A stretch of DNA of 64,000 nt, taken from the NCBI RefSeq assembly GCF_003202035.1, contig NZ_QJKC01000006.1, positions 1 through 64,000 of the forward strand. The letters are read 5' to 3'. Position numbers and translations under genes: made by a program. Below, piece after piece: positions 15,665-24,838 of the stretch (within the stretch, counting starts at the first letter, position 1; each line of letters starts with the position of its first letter). The notes beneath the pieces are model-generated. The model searched no databases. It was not told where the DNA came from and worked only from the letters and a program-made list of their open reading frames with translations. The DNA is from Aquitalea magnusonii. GTDB lineage: Bacteria > Pseudomonadota > Gammaproteobacteria > Burkholderiales > Chromobacteriaceae.

Positions 15665-16663
15665 ATGAAAGCACTCACCTTCAAGCGTTATGGCAAGTCA
15701 CCTGAGATCGGCATTACCGAAGTTCCCCGGCCAGCACTCAAACCCGATGAAATGCTGGTGCAGGTTCACGCCGCCGGGCTTAATCCGATCGACAATATGA
15801 TTCCGACCGGGATGTTCAAGCCGGTGCTGCATTTCCAGCTGCCTGCCGTCCTGGGGAGTGATCTGGCCGGTGTCGTGACCGAAGTGGGTAGCAATGTGAC
15901 GCGCTTCAAACCGGGCGATGCCGTATTTGCCAGCATTTTCGACCTGGGCACCGGGGCGATTGCTGAATATGCCGTTGTGCCGGAGCGTGCAGCTGCACTG
16001 AAACCTGAAAATCTGGACTTTGTGCAAGCCGCTTCCATTCCGATGGTGGCCCTCACCTCGTGGCAAGCGCTGAAAGAGCGGGCCAATCTGCAGGCGGGCC
16101 AGAAGGTCTTCATTCCGGCCGGGTCCGGCGGGATAGGCACGTTTGCCATCCAGCTGGCCAAGTACCTGGGTGCAAAGGTTGGCACCACAACCAGTACGGG
16201 CAATGTTGATCTGGTACGCAGCCTGGGTGCCGATGAGGTTGTCGACTACAAAAAGCAGGAATTCGAAACCGTGCTGCGTGACTACGATGCCGTGCTGGGC
16301 ACGACGCGCGGTGATTCCATTGAAAAATCGCTTGCCATTCTCAAACCGGGAAGCCGGATCGTCTCGCTCGTTGGCCCGCTGGATGCGGCATTTGCCCGCA
16401 GAAAACGCTTGAATTTTGTGCTGCGCTTCGTGTTCGGCTTGATGAGCCGCAAGATCATGCGCCTGGCGCGGCAGCGGGACGTCTCTTATTCCTTTCTTTT
16501 CGTCCGTCCGGATGGCAGTCAACTCGCCGCCATCAGCAAGCTACTGGAAACAGGGCAGATCAAGCCGGTAATCGACAAGGTATTTCCATTCAATCAAGCC
16601 AAAAATGCACTTGCGTACCTGGCCCAGGGACGATCCAAGGGCAAGGTCGTGGTCAAGATGTAA
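15665..16663 (+). CDS. quinone-oxidoreductase-like MDR family NAD(P)H reductase
   Basis: This 332-residue medium-chain dehydrogenase/reductase has the zinc-free fold. The catalytic domain begins MKALTFKRYG, HAAGLNPIDN is at 35-44, and the Rossmann motif GSGGIG is at 153-158. The structural-zinc cysteines are absent, as in QOR and enone reductases, so it probably reduces quinones or activated C=C bonds with NAD(P)H. The start at 15665 is supported by GGAAG upstream. It lies 59 bases after the hydrolase, in the same operon. Confidence 0.88.
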   Translation: MKALTFKRYGKSPEIGITEVPRPALKPDEMLVQVHAAGLNPIDNMIPTGMFKPVLHFQLPAVLGSDLAGVVTEVGSNVTRFKPGDAVFASIFDLGTGAIAEYAVVPERAAALKPENLDFVQAASIPMVALTSWQALKERANLQAGQKVFIPAGSGGIGTFAIQLAKYLGAKVGTTTSTGNVDLVRSLGADEVVDYKKQEFETVLRDYDAVLGTTRGDSIEKSLAILKPGSRIVSLVGPLDAAFARRKRLNFVLRFVFGLMSRKIMRLARQRDVSYSFLFVRPDGSQLAAISKLLETGQIKPVIDKVFPFNQAKNALAYLAQGRSKGKVVVKM

Positions 16664-16714
16664 GGCGCGCGGTACTGCCCCTTCCCACCAAATCAACCGA
16701 TCCAGAGAAAATCC

Positions 16715-17503
16715 ATGACTACACTGCCGACCGTTTTCATTACCGGTGCATCCAGCGGCATTGGTGCCACCTATGCCGAACGCTTTGCACGTCGCGGCCA
16801 CAATCTCATTATTGTTGCGCGTGACAAATCGCGCCTGGATGCCTTGGCACTGCGCCTGCATGCCGAGCACCAGGTATCTGTCGAGGTACTGCAAGCCGAC
16901 CTGACCAACACGGCAGAACTGCCAGCACTGGAAGCGCGGCTGCGTGATGACGCAGATATCGGCATCTTGATCAATAACGCAGGCATGGCGCAATCGGGAG
17001 ACTTCCTGGCGCAATCCGCCGAGGCGATTGAACGCCAGATCACGCTTAACACCACCGCCTTGACACGGCTTGCTGCCGCGATTGCACCGCGCCTCGCCCA
17101 GTCCGGTACCGGTGCCATCGTCAATATCGGCTCGGTGGTGGGTTTCGCGCCGGAATTCGGCATGTCGATTTATGGCGCGACCAAAGCCTTTGTGCTGTTT
17201 TTGTCGCAGGGGCTGAGCCTGGAGTTGTCCCCCAAAGGCGTTTACGTACAAGCAGTGCTGCCGGCAGCCACCCGCACCGAGATTTGGCAGCGCGCCGGCA
17301 TTGACGTCAACACACTCCCGGAGGTGATGGAAGTGGGTGAGCTGGTTGATGCCGCGCTGGTTGGCTTTGACCGTCGCGAGCCGGTGACGATTCCCCCCTT
17401 GCATGTTGCCGAGCGCTGGGATGCCCTGGATGGGGCGCGTCAAGCGCTGATGTCAGACATTCGGCAAGCCCATGCCGCTGAACGCTATCAGCAACAACAC
17501 TGA
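16715..17503 (+). CDS. short-chain dehydrogenase/reductase (SDR)
   Basis: This 262-residue classical SDR has the cofactor motif TGASSGIG (10-17), NNAG (87-90) and catalytic Ser140, Tyr153 and Lys157 (YGATK). The charged residue after strand two (AR at 35-36) favours NADP(H). It should reduce a carbonyl or oxidise an alcohol. Third gene of the HxlR operon, 51 bases after the MDR gene. It is of the broad-substrate DltE-like type. Confidence 0.9.
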   Translation: MTTLPTVFITGASSGIGATYAERFARRGHNLIIVARDKSRLDALALRLHAEHQVSVEVLQADLTNTAELPALEARLRDDADIGILINNAGMAQSGDFLAQSAEAIERQITLNTTALTRLAAAIAPRLAQSGTGAIVNIGSVVGFAPEFGMSIYGATKAFVLFLSQGLSLELSPKGVYVQAVLPAATRTEIWQRAGIDVNTLPEVMEVGELVDAALVGFDRREPVTIPPLHVAERWDALDGARQALMSDIRQAHAAERYQQQH

Positions 17504-17553
17504 GCCATCCACCGTATTCATCAGAATGTGAATCCAACACCAAGGTCACTTCA

Positions 17554-18621
17554 ATGCCCAATCTCTTATTTAGCCCTACCCAGCTTGGCAGCCTGCCGCT
17601 GAAAAATCGCATCGTGATGGCACCGCTGACCCGAAGCCGCGCCATCACAAATCTGCCCAATGACTTGATGGCGGAATACTACAGCCAACGGGCGGGCGCA
17701 GGACTGATCATTACCGAGGGGACATCCCCATCGCCAAATGGCCTGGGTTATCCGCGCATTCCCGGACTGTTCAATGCAGAGCAAGTACAGGGCTGGCAAC
17801 GGGTGACTGAGCGCGTGCATCAGGCCGGGAGCAGGATTTTTGTGCAATTGATGCATACTGGGCGCGTCAGCCATCCTGCCAACATGCCGGACGGTGCTCG
17901 CGTCCTGGCACCTTCACCGATTGCTGTGCCTGGTGAAACGTGGACGGATACGGCTGGTATGCAGCCGCATCCGGTGCCACATGAAATGAATGAAGCGGAC
18001 ATCGCCCAGAGCATCGCCGAATATGCCGAGTCGGCCAAACTGGCCTTACAGGCTGGCTTCGATGGGGTCGAGCTGCATGCCGCCAATGGCTATCTGATCG
18101 ACCAGTTTCTTAATACCGCCTCCAATCAGCGCAATGATCGCTGGGGTGGTTCGGTCGAAAATCGCATCCGCTTTGCAGTTGAAGTGGCCAGAGTCTCCGT
18201 TGCTGCCATTGGTTCCAAACGCGTTGGCATGCGCATCTCACCGTATGGTGTTTTCAATGCCCAAGTACCAGATGCAGAAATGGACACGCTGTATCTGCGC
18301 TTGATTGATGAGTTGAATACCCTTGGCCTGCTGTATATCCATGTGGTCGATCACAGCGCAATGGGCGCTCCAGAAGTCAGCCCCGAATTGAAAGCCAAAA
18401 TCCGTAGCGCATTCAACGGGCAGTACATCCTTTCTGGTGGCTACGATGCCTCACGCGCCACGGCCGATCTCAATGCAAACCGTGGCGACCTTGTTGCATT
18501 TGGTCGTCCGTTCATCTCGAACCCTGATCTTGTAAGCAAGCTGCAGACCGGGCAGGAACTGGCAGAGCCGGATTTCGCTACCTTCTACACGCCTGGTGAA
18601 AAGGGCTACACCGACTATTGA
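17554..18621 (+). CDS. Old Yellow Enzyme family alkene reductase
   Basis: This 355-residue FMN-dependent ene-reductase resembles NemA. FMN-site residues are in KNRIVMAPLTRSRA (17-30), the substrate-activating pair is H176/N179 with Tyr181 in HAANGYLIDQFLN, and the barrel ends GRPFISNPDLV. These enzymes reduce the C=C bond of enals, enones, maleimides and nitro compounds with NADPH. This fits an electrophile-defence role beside an HxlR sensor. Fourth gene of the operon. Confidence 0.95.
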   Translation: MPNLLFSPTQLGSLPLKNRIVMAPLTRSRAITNLPNDLMAEYYSQRAGAGLIITEGTSPSPNGLGYPRIPGLFNAEQVQGWQRVTERVHQAGSRIFVQLMHTGRVSHPANMPDGARVLAPSPIAVPGETWTDTAGMQPHPVPHEMNEADIAQSIAEYAESAKLALQAGFDGVELHAANGYLIDQFLNTASNQRNDRWGGSVENRIRFAVEVARVSVAAIGSKRVGMRISPYGVFNAQVPDAEMDTLYLRLIDELNTLGLLYIHVVDHSAMGAPEVSPELKAKIRSAFNGQYILSGGYDASRATADLNANRGDLVAFGRPFISNPDLVSKLQTGQELAEPDFATFYTPGEKGYTDY

Positions 18622-18710
18622 TCGAAGTCTCAGCCCGCTTGTGCTTGCGGTCACCCCCTTATGACCTGCGCAACCCGGGCAGATGCTCAAGCAAATTCAA
18701 GGAGGGAAAC

Positions 18711-19094
18711 ATGCCTCTCGTGCGTATCGACATCAAAAAGAACCCTGATGCGACCTTTGCCCAAAAACTGGGCCAGGTGGTTTACGCGTCGATGAAGCAG
18801 GCGATCAATGTTCCAGACAAGGACAACTTTCAGGTCCTGACAGAGCACGACGACAATCATTTTGTCTACGACCCCGCCTATCTCGGAATCCAGCGGACTG
18901 ATGGCGTGGTGTTTATCCAGATCACGCTGAATGAAGGACGCTCGACAGAACAGAAGAAGCTGCTCTATCAGACGATTGCGGAGGGGCTCCATGCAGAAGC
19001 GGGTGTCCGGCTGGAGGATGTCTTCATCAGTCTGGTCGAGGTCAAAAAAGAAAACTGGTCATTCGGCAGTGGCCTTGCCCAGTACGCAAACTGA
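18711..19094 (+). CDS. tautomerase-superfamily protein
   Basis: This 127-residue protein begins MPLVRIDI, leaving the catalytic N-terminal proline of the 4-oxalocrotonate tautomerase/MSAD superfamily after Met removal. GGAGG precedes the ATG at 18711, which fixes this start over an upstream in-frame one at 18618. Length is about double a 62-residue 4-OT, as in the fused MSAD/cis-CaaD-type tautomerases. It may isomerise enol/keto forms of compounds handled by the neighbouring reductases. Confidence 0.85.
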   Translation: MPLVRIDIKKNPDATFAQKLGQVVYASMKQAINVPDKDNFQVLTEHDDNHFVYDPAYLGIQRTDGVVFIQITLNEGRSTEQKKLLYQTIAEGLHAEAGVRLEDVFISLVEVKKENWSFGSGLAQYAN

Positions 19095-19152
19095 TGCGCT
19101 CGGCACCATCCGCTGATTCAGCACACGAATACTTCCATTAACGGAGCAAAGC

Positions 19153-20160
19153 ATGAAATACACCATTTTTGGCAACACTGGCTTGCGGGTATCGCAAGTG
19201 GCTTTGGGTACCGGCAACTTTGGCACTGGCTGGGGCTATGGCGCCGACCCGGACGTTGCTGCCGATATTTTCAACGCCTATGCCGAGGCAGGCGGTAACT
19301 TTATTGATACCGCAGACATTTATCAGTTCGGCCAAGCGGAAGCACTGCTCGGAGACCTGTTGAAAGGACGACGTGAAGATTTTGTCCTGGCAACGAAGTT
19401 TACCAACGGTGCGGAACCTAATGCCAACCGGCTTGTAACCGGTAATAGCCGCAAGGCAATGATTGCCTCGGTGGAAGCCAGCCTTAAACGGCTCAAGACG
19501 GATCGAATCGACATCTACTGGGCACACCATCCTGACGGCATCACGGCCATTGAAGAAATCGTGCGCGGATTTGAAGATCTGGCACGTGCCGGCAAGATTC
19601 TGTACGCAGGCTTGTCGAATTTTCCTGCCTGGCGGCTTTCCCGGGCAGTCACCTACGCAGAATTGACGCACGCAGTTCCCGTCGCAGCGGCCCAGTTTGA
19701 ACACAGTCTGGTGCACCGCGAGCCAGAAGCTGATCTGTTCCCTGCATCACTTGCGCTGGGCCTGGGTATCGTAACCTGGTCACCACTGGGTGGCGGTATG
19801 CTCACCGGCAAGTATCGACAGGGGGAAAAGGGACGGGCTGAAGGTTTTGGCGGGCGTGTGTTCCAGGCAGAGAATTCAAGCCAGCGCACGCAGATTCTTG
19901 ACACGGTACTGGCGATTGCCGCAGAGCTAGGGGTGAGTGCCAGTCAGGTTGCCATTGCCTGGGCCGGGACACACGGTTCCGTACCCATTATCGGGCCGCG
20001 TTCGCCAACCCAGCTCAAGGACAACCTTGAGGCGCTGTCTCTGACGCTTTCGGCAGAACAGATTCAACGTCTTGATACCGTTAGTAGTCTGGGTGCATCG
20101 ATGGCCAGCAGAAAACCGATTGCCTGGCATGATGATCACCAAACTAACCCGGTAGCGTAG
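19153..20160 (+). CDS. aldo/keto reductase
   Basis: This 335-residue NADPH-dependent reductase has a TIM barrel, with catalytic Asp52, Tyr57 (DTADIYQFGQAE) and Lys82 (ATKF). The active-site His lies in YWAHHPDG, and the cofactor loop is IIGPRSPTQLKDNL. It should reduce aldehydes or ketones. It is the last gene of the HxlR operon and is followed by a terminator at 20,230. Confidence 0.92.
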   Translation: MKYTIFGNTGLRVSQVALGTGNFGTGWGYGADPDVAADIFNAYAEAGGNFIDTADIYQFGQAEALLGDLLKGRREDFVLATKFTNGAEPNANRLVTGNSRKAMIASVEASLKRLKTDRIDIYWAHHPDGITAIEEIVRGFEDLARAGKILYAGLSNFPAWRLSRAVTYAELTHAVPVAAAQFEHSLVHREPEADLFPASLALGLGIVTWSPLGGGMLTGKYRQGEKGRAEGFGGRVFQAENSSQRTQILDTVLAIAAELGVSASQVAIAWAGTHGSVPIIGPRSPTQLKDNLEALSLTLSAEQIQRLDTVSSLGASMASRKPIAWHDDHQTNPVA

Positions 20161-20229
20161 GCAGTACGATCTCCCTGCTTTGAGCGCCGTGCTTAAGCGG
20201 CATGGCCCCTCTGTTGCTTGCTACATTGA

Positions 20230-20262
20230 TGGCTGCTTTCATATGGAAAGCAGCCATTTTTT
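20230..20262 (+). terminator. terminator of the HxlR-linked operon
   Basis: An eleven-base perfect stem (TGGCTGCTTTC/GAAAGCAGCCA) with loop ATATG and six T follows the aldo/keto reductase by 70 bases. Confidence 0.9.
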
Positions 20263-20290
20263 CCATGGACAATCAAAGTCCGCTTCGGCC

Positions 20291-20305
20291 GAACTACGGT
20301 AGTTC
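20291..20305. repeat. short palindrome in intergenic region
   Basis: GAACTAC-G-GTAGTTC is a perfect 7-1-7 inverted repeat, followed by AGTGGACACCC. It could be the relic of an insertion-sequence end or a binding site. No neighbouring gene supports either. Confidence 0.35.
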
Positions 20306-20402
20306 AGTGGACACCCCCGGATGACAGCTTTGGGTCGAAAGCAGTAATTCCGTTCCCCATGTTAGTTGGGCCATACGAAGCCAGCTACATCTCCCGGCCC
20401 TT

Positions 20403-20663
20403 ACCACCGCACCGACACCACCCACGGGCCCCGTCAAGCATGCCGACGGGTGGCCGGGGCGAGGTTTTAAGCGCCTGCCCTGTCTGAGCGATTTGACGTT
20501 AGCAAATCGCGAGTTCAGGCGCGCCTCGCCGCGGTCAGGCCCCGGAGGGAAGCCGCAGGCCATGCTTGTGGGGTGGCCTTGGAGGTGAAGGAGGGCTTGG
20601 CCACACAAGCCCTCCTTCCCGTCTGCCGCACGGAAGCGGCATGTCAAACATCATCCGCACCAA
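20403..20663 (-). repeat. dispersed ~255-bp repeat, copy B (inverted relative to A)
   Basis: This is the reverse complement of 305-558. The hairpin GGAGGGCTTG...CAAGCCCTCC (about 20,587-20,614) and the GCGATTTG/CAAATCGC stem (about 20,488-20,511) are both kept with identical loops or compensating changes. The two copies face each other across about 19.8 kb. Confidence 0.8.
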
Positions 20664-20733
20664 CAGACGTAAACTCAGCCCCTTGGCGTGCCGCGGCAAG
20701 CGCTGGCAGAGGCAGCCGGATGGCCGCCCGCCA

Positions 20734-21567
20734 TTACACCGCCTTGCGCAGCGCCCAGTCGAAAGCCCGCGTCGGCAACACCCGGCGCAAGAACCAGAAC
20801 AGCTTGGTGGGTGTGGTCACGCGGTAGCGTGCGGCCGGGCGTGCCACGGTAATGGCGCGCCATACCGCCTCCGCCACGGCGGTGGCCGGCAGGGTAAAGG
20901 GGGCGGCGTGGCCTTCCTTTTTCAGCCGCACCAATTGGCGTTCGTACTCCTCGCGGTGCACACTGCCCGTCACATCGACATTTTTCAGGAAGCGCTGCAG
21001 GGCATTGGGGCGGAAGCGGCTTTCAATCGGCCCCGGCTCCACCAGCGACACAAAAATGCCGGTGCCGTGCAGCTCCTGACGCAAGGTGTCGCACAGGCCC
21101 TCCATGGCGAACTTGCTGGCGTTATAGGCACCGCGCCAGCGCATGGCGGCAAAGCCCAGAATGGAACTGTTATAGATGATGCGGCCATGGCCCTGGGCGC
21201 GCATGATGGGCAGCACGGCATTGGTCAGCTCCCACGGCCCGAACAGATTGGTTTCGAACTGTTCGCGCATGGCCTGGCGGCTGATGTCTTCCACCGCGCC
21301 CGGCTGGCCAAAGCCTGCATTATTGAACAGCGCATCCAGCCGGCCACCGCTGCGGCGCAATACCTCGGCCAGCGCCTGCTGAATGGATGCGCTGTCGCAC
21401 ACATCCAGCGGCAGGCTCTCCAGCCCTTCGGCTTGCAGCCGGGCCACATCGTCGGCGCTGCGGCAGCTGGCAAACACCCGCCAGCCGCGCTGCTGCAACA
21501 GTTTTGCCGTGTGGTAACCAATGCCGCTGGAGCAGCCGGTAATCAGAATGCAGGGGTGGGCGTGCAC
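20734..21567 (-). CDS. short-chain dehydrogenase/reductase (SDR)
   Basis: This 277-residue classical SDR has cofactor motif TGCSSGIG (10-17), NNAG, a catalytic Ser in IIYNSSILG and YNASK with the Tyr and Lys. The C-terminal ~40 residues (TPTKLFWFLRRVLPTRAFDWALRK) are basic and amphipathic, as in the lipid or steroid-type SDRs that touch the membrane. Transcribed alone, convergent with the repeat copy B and divergent from xseB. Confidence 0.9.
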   Translation of the reverse strand: MHAHPCILITGCSSGIGYHTAKLLQQRGWRVFASCRSADDVARLQAEGLESLPLDVCDSASIQQALAEVLRRSGGRLDALFNNAGFGQPGAVEDISRQAMREQFETNLFGPWELTNAVLPIMRAQGHGRIIYNSSILGFAAMRWRGAYNASKFAMEGLCDTLRQELHGTGIFVSLVEPGPIESRFRPNALQRFLKNVDVTGSVHREEYERQLVRLKKEGHAAPFTLPATAVAEAVWRAITVARPAARYRVTTPTKLFWFLRRVLPTRAFDWALRKAV

Positions 21568-21731
21568 CGGAATTCCTTCTCATGTTCGGACAGACAGCCG
21601 GCACCCTACACCATCCGCCCGGCATTGCTAAAGCGCTTTCGCTGCCGCGCTCACGCCTGACAAAGTTATCGTGTTGCCGGAGAAATGGAATAAAATGGCC
21701 GACTACCTGATTTTGCAACAAGGAAAACGCC

Positions 21732-21965
21732 ATGGCGAAATCCGCCAAAGCCCCGGCCAGCTTTGAAACCGCACTGGCCCAGCTGGAGGACATCATCCAG
21801 GCGATGGAAGGCGGCGACCTGCCGCTGGAGTCTGCGCTCACCTCGTACAAGCAAGGCATCGAGCTGATCAAGTTCTGCCAGGGCAAATTGTCCGACGCCG
21901 AGCAGCAGCTGAAAATTCTGGAAAACGACGAACTCAAACCGCTGGACCTCAGCAATGGCCAATGA
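21732..21965 (+). CDS. xseB: exodeoxyribonuclease VII small subunit
   Basis: This 77-residue protein has the XseB core FETALAQLEDIIQAMEGGDLPLE and YKQGIELIKFC. It partners XseA, encoded elsewhere, to degrade single-stranded DNA. AAGGAAA precedes the ATG. It overlaps ispA by 11 bases, the usual xseB-ispA-dxs arrangement. Confidence 0.96.
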   Translation: MAKSAKAPASFETALAQLEDIIQAMEGGDLPLESALTSYKQGIELIKFCQGKLSDAEQQLKILENDELKPLDLSNGQ

Positions 21966-22851
21966 ATCCTTCATCGGCTGGATGACGCAGATCCAGCAAA
22001 CCATGGAAACCGCGCTGGAGCGTTTTCTGCCCTCCGCCGACAGTCTGCCGCAACGCCTGCATGAAGCCATGCGCTATGTCACGCTGCAGGGCGGCAAGCG
22101 GGTGCGCCCGCTGCTGGTGTTTGCCGCTGGCGAACTGAGCGGCGCCAGTACCGAGAACCTGGCCCGCGCCGCCGCCGCAGTGGAGATGATCCACGCCTAT
22201 TCGCTGGTGCACGACGACCTGCCCTGCATGGACGACGATGTGCTGCGCCGTGGCAAGCCCACCTGTCATGTGGCGTTTGACGAAGCCACCGCCCTGCTGG
22301 TGGGCGATGCACTGCAGACGCTGGCCTTCGAACTGATCTCCACCCCCATGCAAGGGGTCAGCCCGGCCGCCCAGCTCAGCCTGTGCCACACGCTGGCACG
22401 CGCCTCCGGTCATGGTGGCATGGCCGGTGGCCAGGCCATCGACCTGGCCAGCGTCGGCCAGCAGCTGAACCTGCCCGAGCTGGAATTCATGCACATGCTG
22501 AAAACCGGTGCACTGATCCGCGCCGCGGTGATGCTGGGCGCACAAGCCGGCAAGCCGCTGTCGACCGCCCAGACCGAACAGCTGGACATCTTTGCCAAAC
22601 GCATTGGCCTGGCCTTCCAGGTGGTGGACGACGTGCTGGACTGCGAAGCCGACACCGCCACGCTGGGCAAGACCGCCGGCAAGGATGCCGCCAACGACAA
22701 ACCGACCTATGTCAGCCTGATGGGACTGGCCGAAGCCAAGCAGTTCGCCCGCGAACTGTGCGCCGAAGCCTTTGCCGCACTGGAAGGCTTCGGACCGGAT
22801 GCCGACCGACTGAAACAACTGGCCGACTATATCGTAGCCCGCTCGTTTTAA
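21955..22851 (+). CDS. ispA: farnesyl diphosphate synthase
   Basis: This 298-residue trans-prenyltransferase condenses DMAPP/GPP with IPP. The first aspartate-rich motif is DDLPCMDDD and the second is DDVLD. GGKRVRP near residue 43 binds IPP. It feeds quinone and polyprenol synthesis from precursors made by the adjacent dxs product. The start overlaps the end of xseB. Confidence 0.96.
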   Translation: MANESFIGWMTQIQQTMETALERFLPSADSLPQRLHEAMRYVTLQGGKRVRPLLVFAAGELSGASTENLARAAAAVEMIHAYSLVHDDLPCMDDDVLRRGKPTCHVAFDEATALLVGDALQTLAFELISTPMQGVSPAAQLSLCHTLARASGHGGMAGGQAIDLASVGQQLNLPELEFMHMLKTGALIRAAVMLGAQAGKPLSTAQTEQLDIFAKRIGLAFQVVDDVLDCEADTATLGKTAGKDAANDKPTYVSLMGLAEAKQFARELCAEAFAALEGFGPDADRLKQLADYIVARSF

Positions 22852-22867
22852 CCGCAGAAGAACAACA

Positions 22868-24721
22868 ATGACCCCGCTGCTCGACACCATCCACCTGCCC
22901 TCCGACCTGCGCGCCCTCAGCCGCCAGCAACTGCCGCAACTGGCCACGGAACTGCGCGCATTTCTGGTCGACACGGTCAGCAAGACCGGCGGCCACTTTG
23001 CCTCCAACCTGGGCAGCATCGAGCTGACCATCGCCCTGCACTATGTGTTCAACACGCCGGACGACAGGCTGGTATGGGATGTGGGCCACCAGACCTATCC
23101 GCACAAGATTCTCACCGGCCGTCGCGAACGCATGGGCAGCATGCGCCAGCAAGGCGGGCTGGCCGGCTTCCCCAAGCGCGAGGAATCGCCCTACGACACC
23201 TTTGGCGTGGGTCATTCCTCCACCTCCATCGGTGCGGCACTGGGCATGGCGGTAGCCGCCAGGCTGCAGGGGCTGGAGCGCAAGTGCGTGGCCATCATCG
23301 GTGACGGCGCCATGACGGCCGGCCAGGCTTTCGAGGCGCTGAACAATGCCGGAGCGATGGATACCGACTTGCTGGTCATCCTCAACGACAACGACATGTC
23401 GATTTCGCCCAATGTCGGCGCGCTCAACAATTATCTGGCCAAGCTGATGTCCGGCCGCTTTTATGCCGCCATGCGCGAAGGCTCCAGCAAGGTGCTGGGC
23501 ATTGCCCCGCCGCTGAAGGAAATCGCCAGCAAGGTGGAAGAACACGTCAAGGGCTTCTTCACCCCCGGCACCCTGTTCGAAGAGTTTGGCTTCAACTATA
23601 TCGGGCCCATCGACGGCCACGATATCGATGTGCTGGTGGACACGCTCAAGAACATCCGCAGCCTGAAAGGGCCGCAGTTCCTGCATATCGTCACCAAGAA
23701 GGGCCACGGCTACAAGCTGGCGGAAAACGATCCGGTCAAATACCACGGCGTCACCAAGTTCGACCCGGCCAACGGCCTGGCCGGCAGCAAGAGCGGCGGC
23801 AAGCCGCAATACACCCAGGTGTTTGGCGACTGGATCTGCGATATGGCCAAGCTGGATGCGCGCCTGGTGGGCATCACCCCGGCCATGCGCGAAGGCTCCG
23901 GCCTGGTGCGTTTCGAGAAGGAACACCCGGAGCGCTACTTCGACGTGGCGATTGCCGAGCAGCATGCCGTGACCTTTGCCGCCGGCCTCGCCTGTGATGG
24001 CGCCAAGCCGGTGGTGGCGATCTACTCCACTTTCCTGCAGCGCGGCTACGACCAGCTGATCCACGATGTGGCACTGCAAAACCTGCCGGTGCTGTTTGCC
24101 ATCGACCGTGCCGGCCTGGTGGGAGCGGACGGCCCGACCCACGCCGGCGCCTTCGACATTTCCTTCCTGCGCTGCATTCCCAATATGACGGTGATCACCC
24201 CGTCTGACGAAAACGAATGCCGCCAGCTGCTGTATACCGCCTTCCAGCTGGATAGTCCCAGCGCCGTGCGCTACCCGCGCGGCGTGGGTCCGGGTGCGGA
24301 AATCCAGCAGGAAATGAGCGCGTTGCCGCTGGGCAAGGGGGTGCTGCGCCGCAGCGGCCAGGGCAAGGTGGCGATACTGGCCTTTGGCAGCATGGTGGCG
24401 CCGGCACTGGCCGCGGCCGAGGCGCTGGATGCCTCGGTAGCCGACATGCGCTTTGTCAAACCGCTGGACACGGCCCTGATCCGCCAACTGGCCGACACGC
24501 ATGACTACATGGTCACCGTGGAAGAAAACGTGGTGATGGGTGGTGCCGGTTCCGGCTGTCTGGAAGCCATGCAGGCCATGGGCATCGTCAAGCCGGCCTT
24601 GCTGCTGGGCCTGCCGGACGACTATGTCGAACATGGCGACCCCACCGTGCTGCTGGCCGATTGCGGCCTGAACGCCGCCGGCATCGAAGCCAGCATCCGC
24701 AGCTGGTTGCCGCAGCAGTAA
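22868..24721 (+). CDS. dxs: 1-deoxy-D-xylulose-5-phosphate synthase
   Basis: This 617-residue thiamine-diphosphate enzyme condenses pyruvate and glyceraldehyde 3-phosphate, the first step of the MEP pathway. The TPP motif starts [15 protein letters not shown]. The central transketolase part has [11 protein letters not shown], with [15 protein letters not shown] following. Length matches the family. It starts 16 bases after ispA, AGAAGAA as ribosome-binding site. Confidence 0.97.
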   Translation: MTPLLDTIHLPSDLRALSRQQLPQLATELRAFLVDTVSKTGGHFASNLGSIELTIALHYVFNTPDDRLVWDVGHQTYPHKILTGRRERMGSMRQQGGLAGFPKREESPYDTFGVGHSSTSIGAALGMAVAARLQGLERKCVAIIGDGAMTAGQAFEALNNAGAMDTDLLVILNDNDMSISPNVGALNNYLAKLMSGRFYAAMREGSSKVLGIAPPLKEIASKVEEHVKGFFTPGTLFEEFGFNYIGPIDGHDIDVLVDTLKNIRSLKGPQFLHIVTKKGHGYKLAENDPVKYHGVTKFDPANGLAGSKSGGKPQYTQVFGDWICDMAKLDARLVGITPAMREGSGLVRFEKEHPERYFDVAIAEQHAVTFAAGLACDGAKPVVAIYSTFLQRGYDQLIHDVALQNLPVLFAIDRAGLVGADGPTHAGAFDISFLRCIPNMTVITPSDENECRQLLYTAFQLDSPSAVRYPRGVGPGAEIQQEMSALPLGKGVLRRSGQGKVAILAFGSMVAPALAAAEALDASVADMRFVKPLDTALIRQLADTHDYMVTVEENVVMGGAGSGCLEAMQAMGIVKPALLLGLPDDYVEHGDPTVLLADCGLNAAGIEASIRSWLPQQ

Positions 24722-24838
24722 ACGCCGCCGGGCAGAGGCTGCCGTACCGCTGGGGCAAGACGCGCCAGCGCAGACAATAAAGCAGAATGGCCCGCAACCG
24801 GGTGTGGTGAGCGGTGCCAGACAGCACAGGGGGAAGTC

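Noticed and set aside
20281-20330. end of an IS3-like element
   Set aside because: The AGTTCAGTGGACACC stretch and palindrome are suggestive, but there is no transposase fragment or matching second end.
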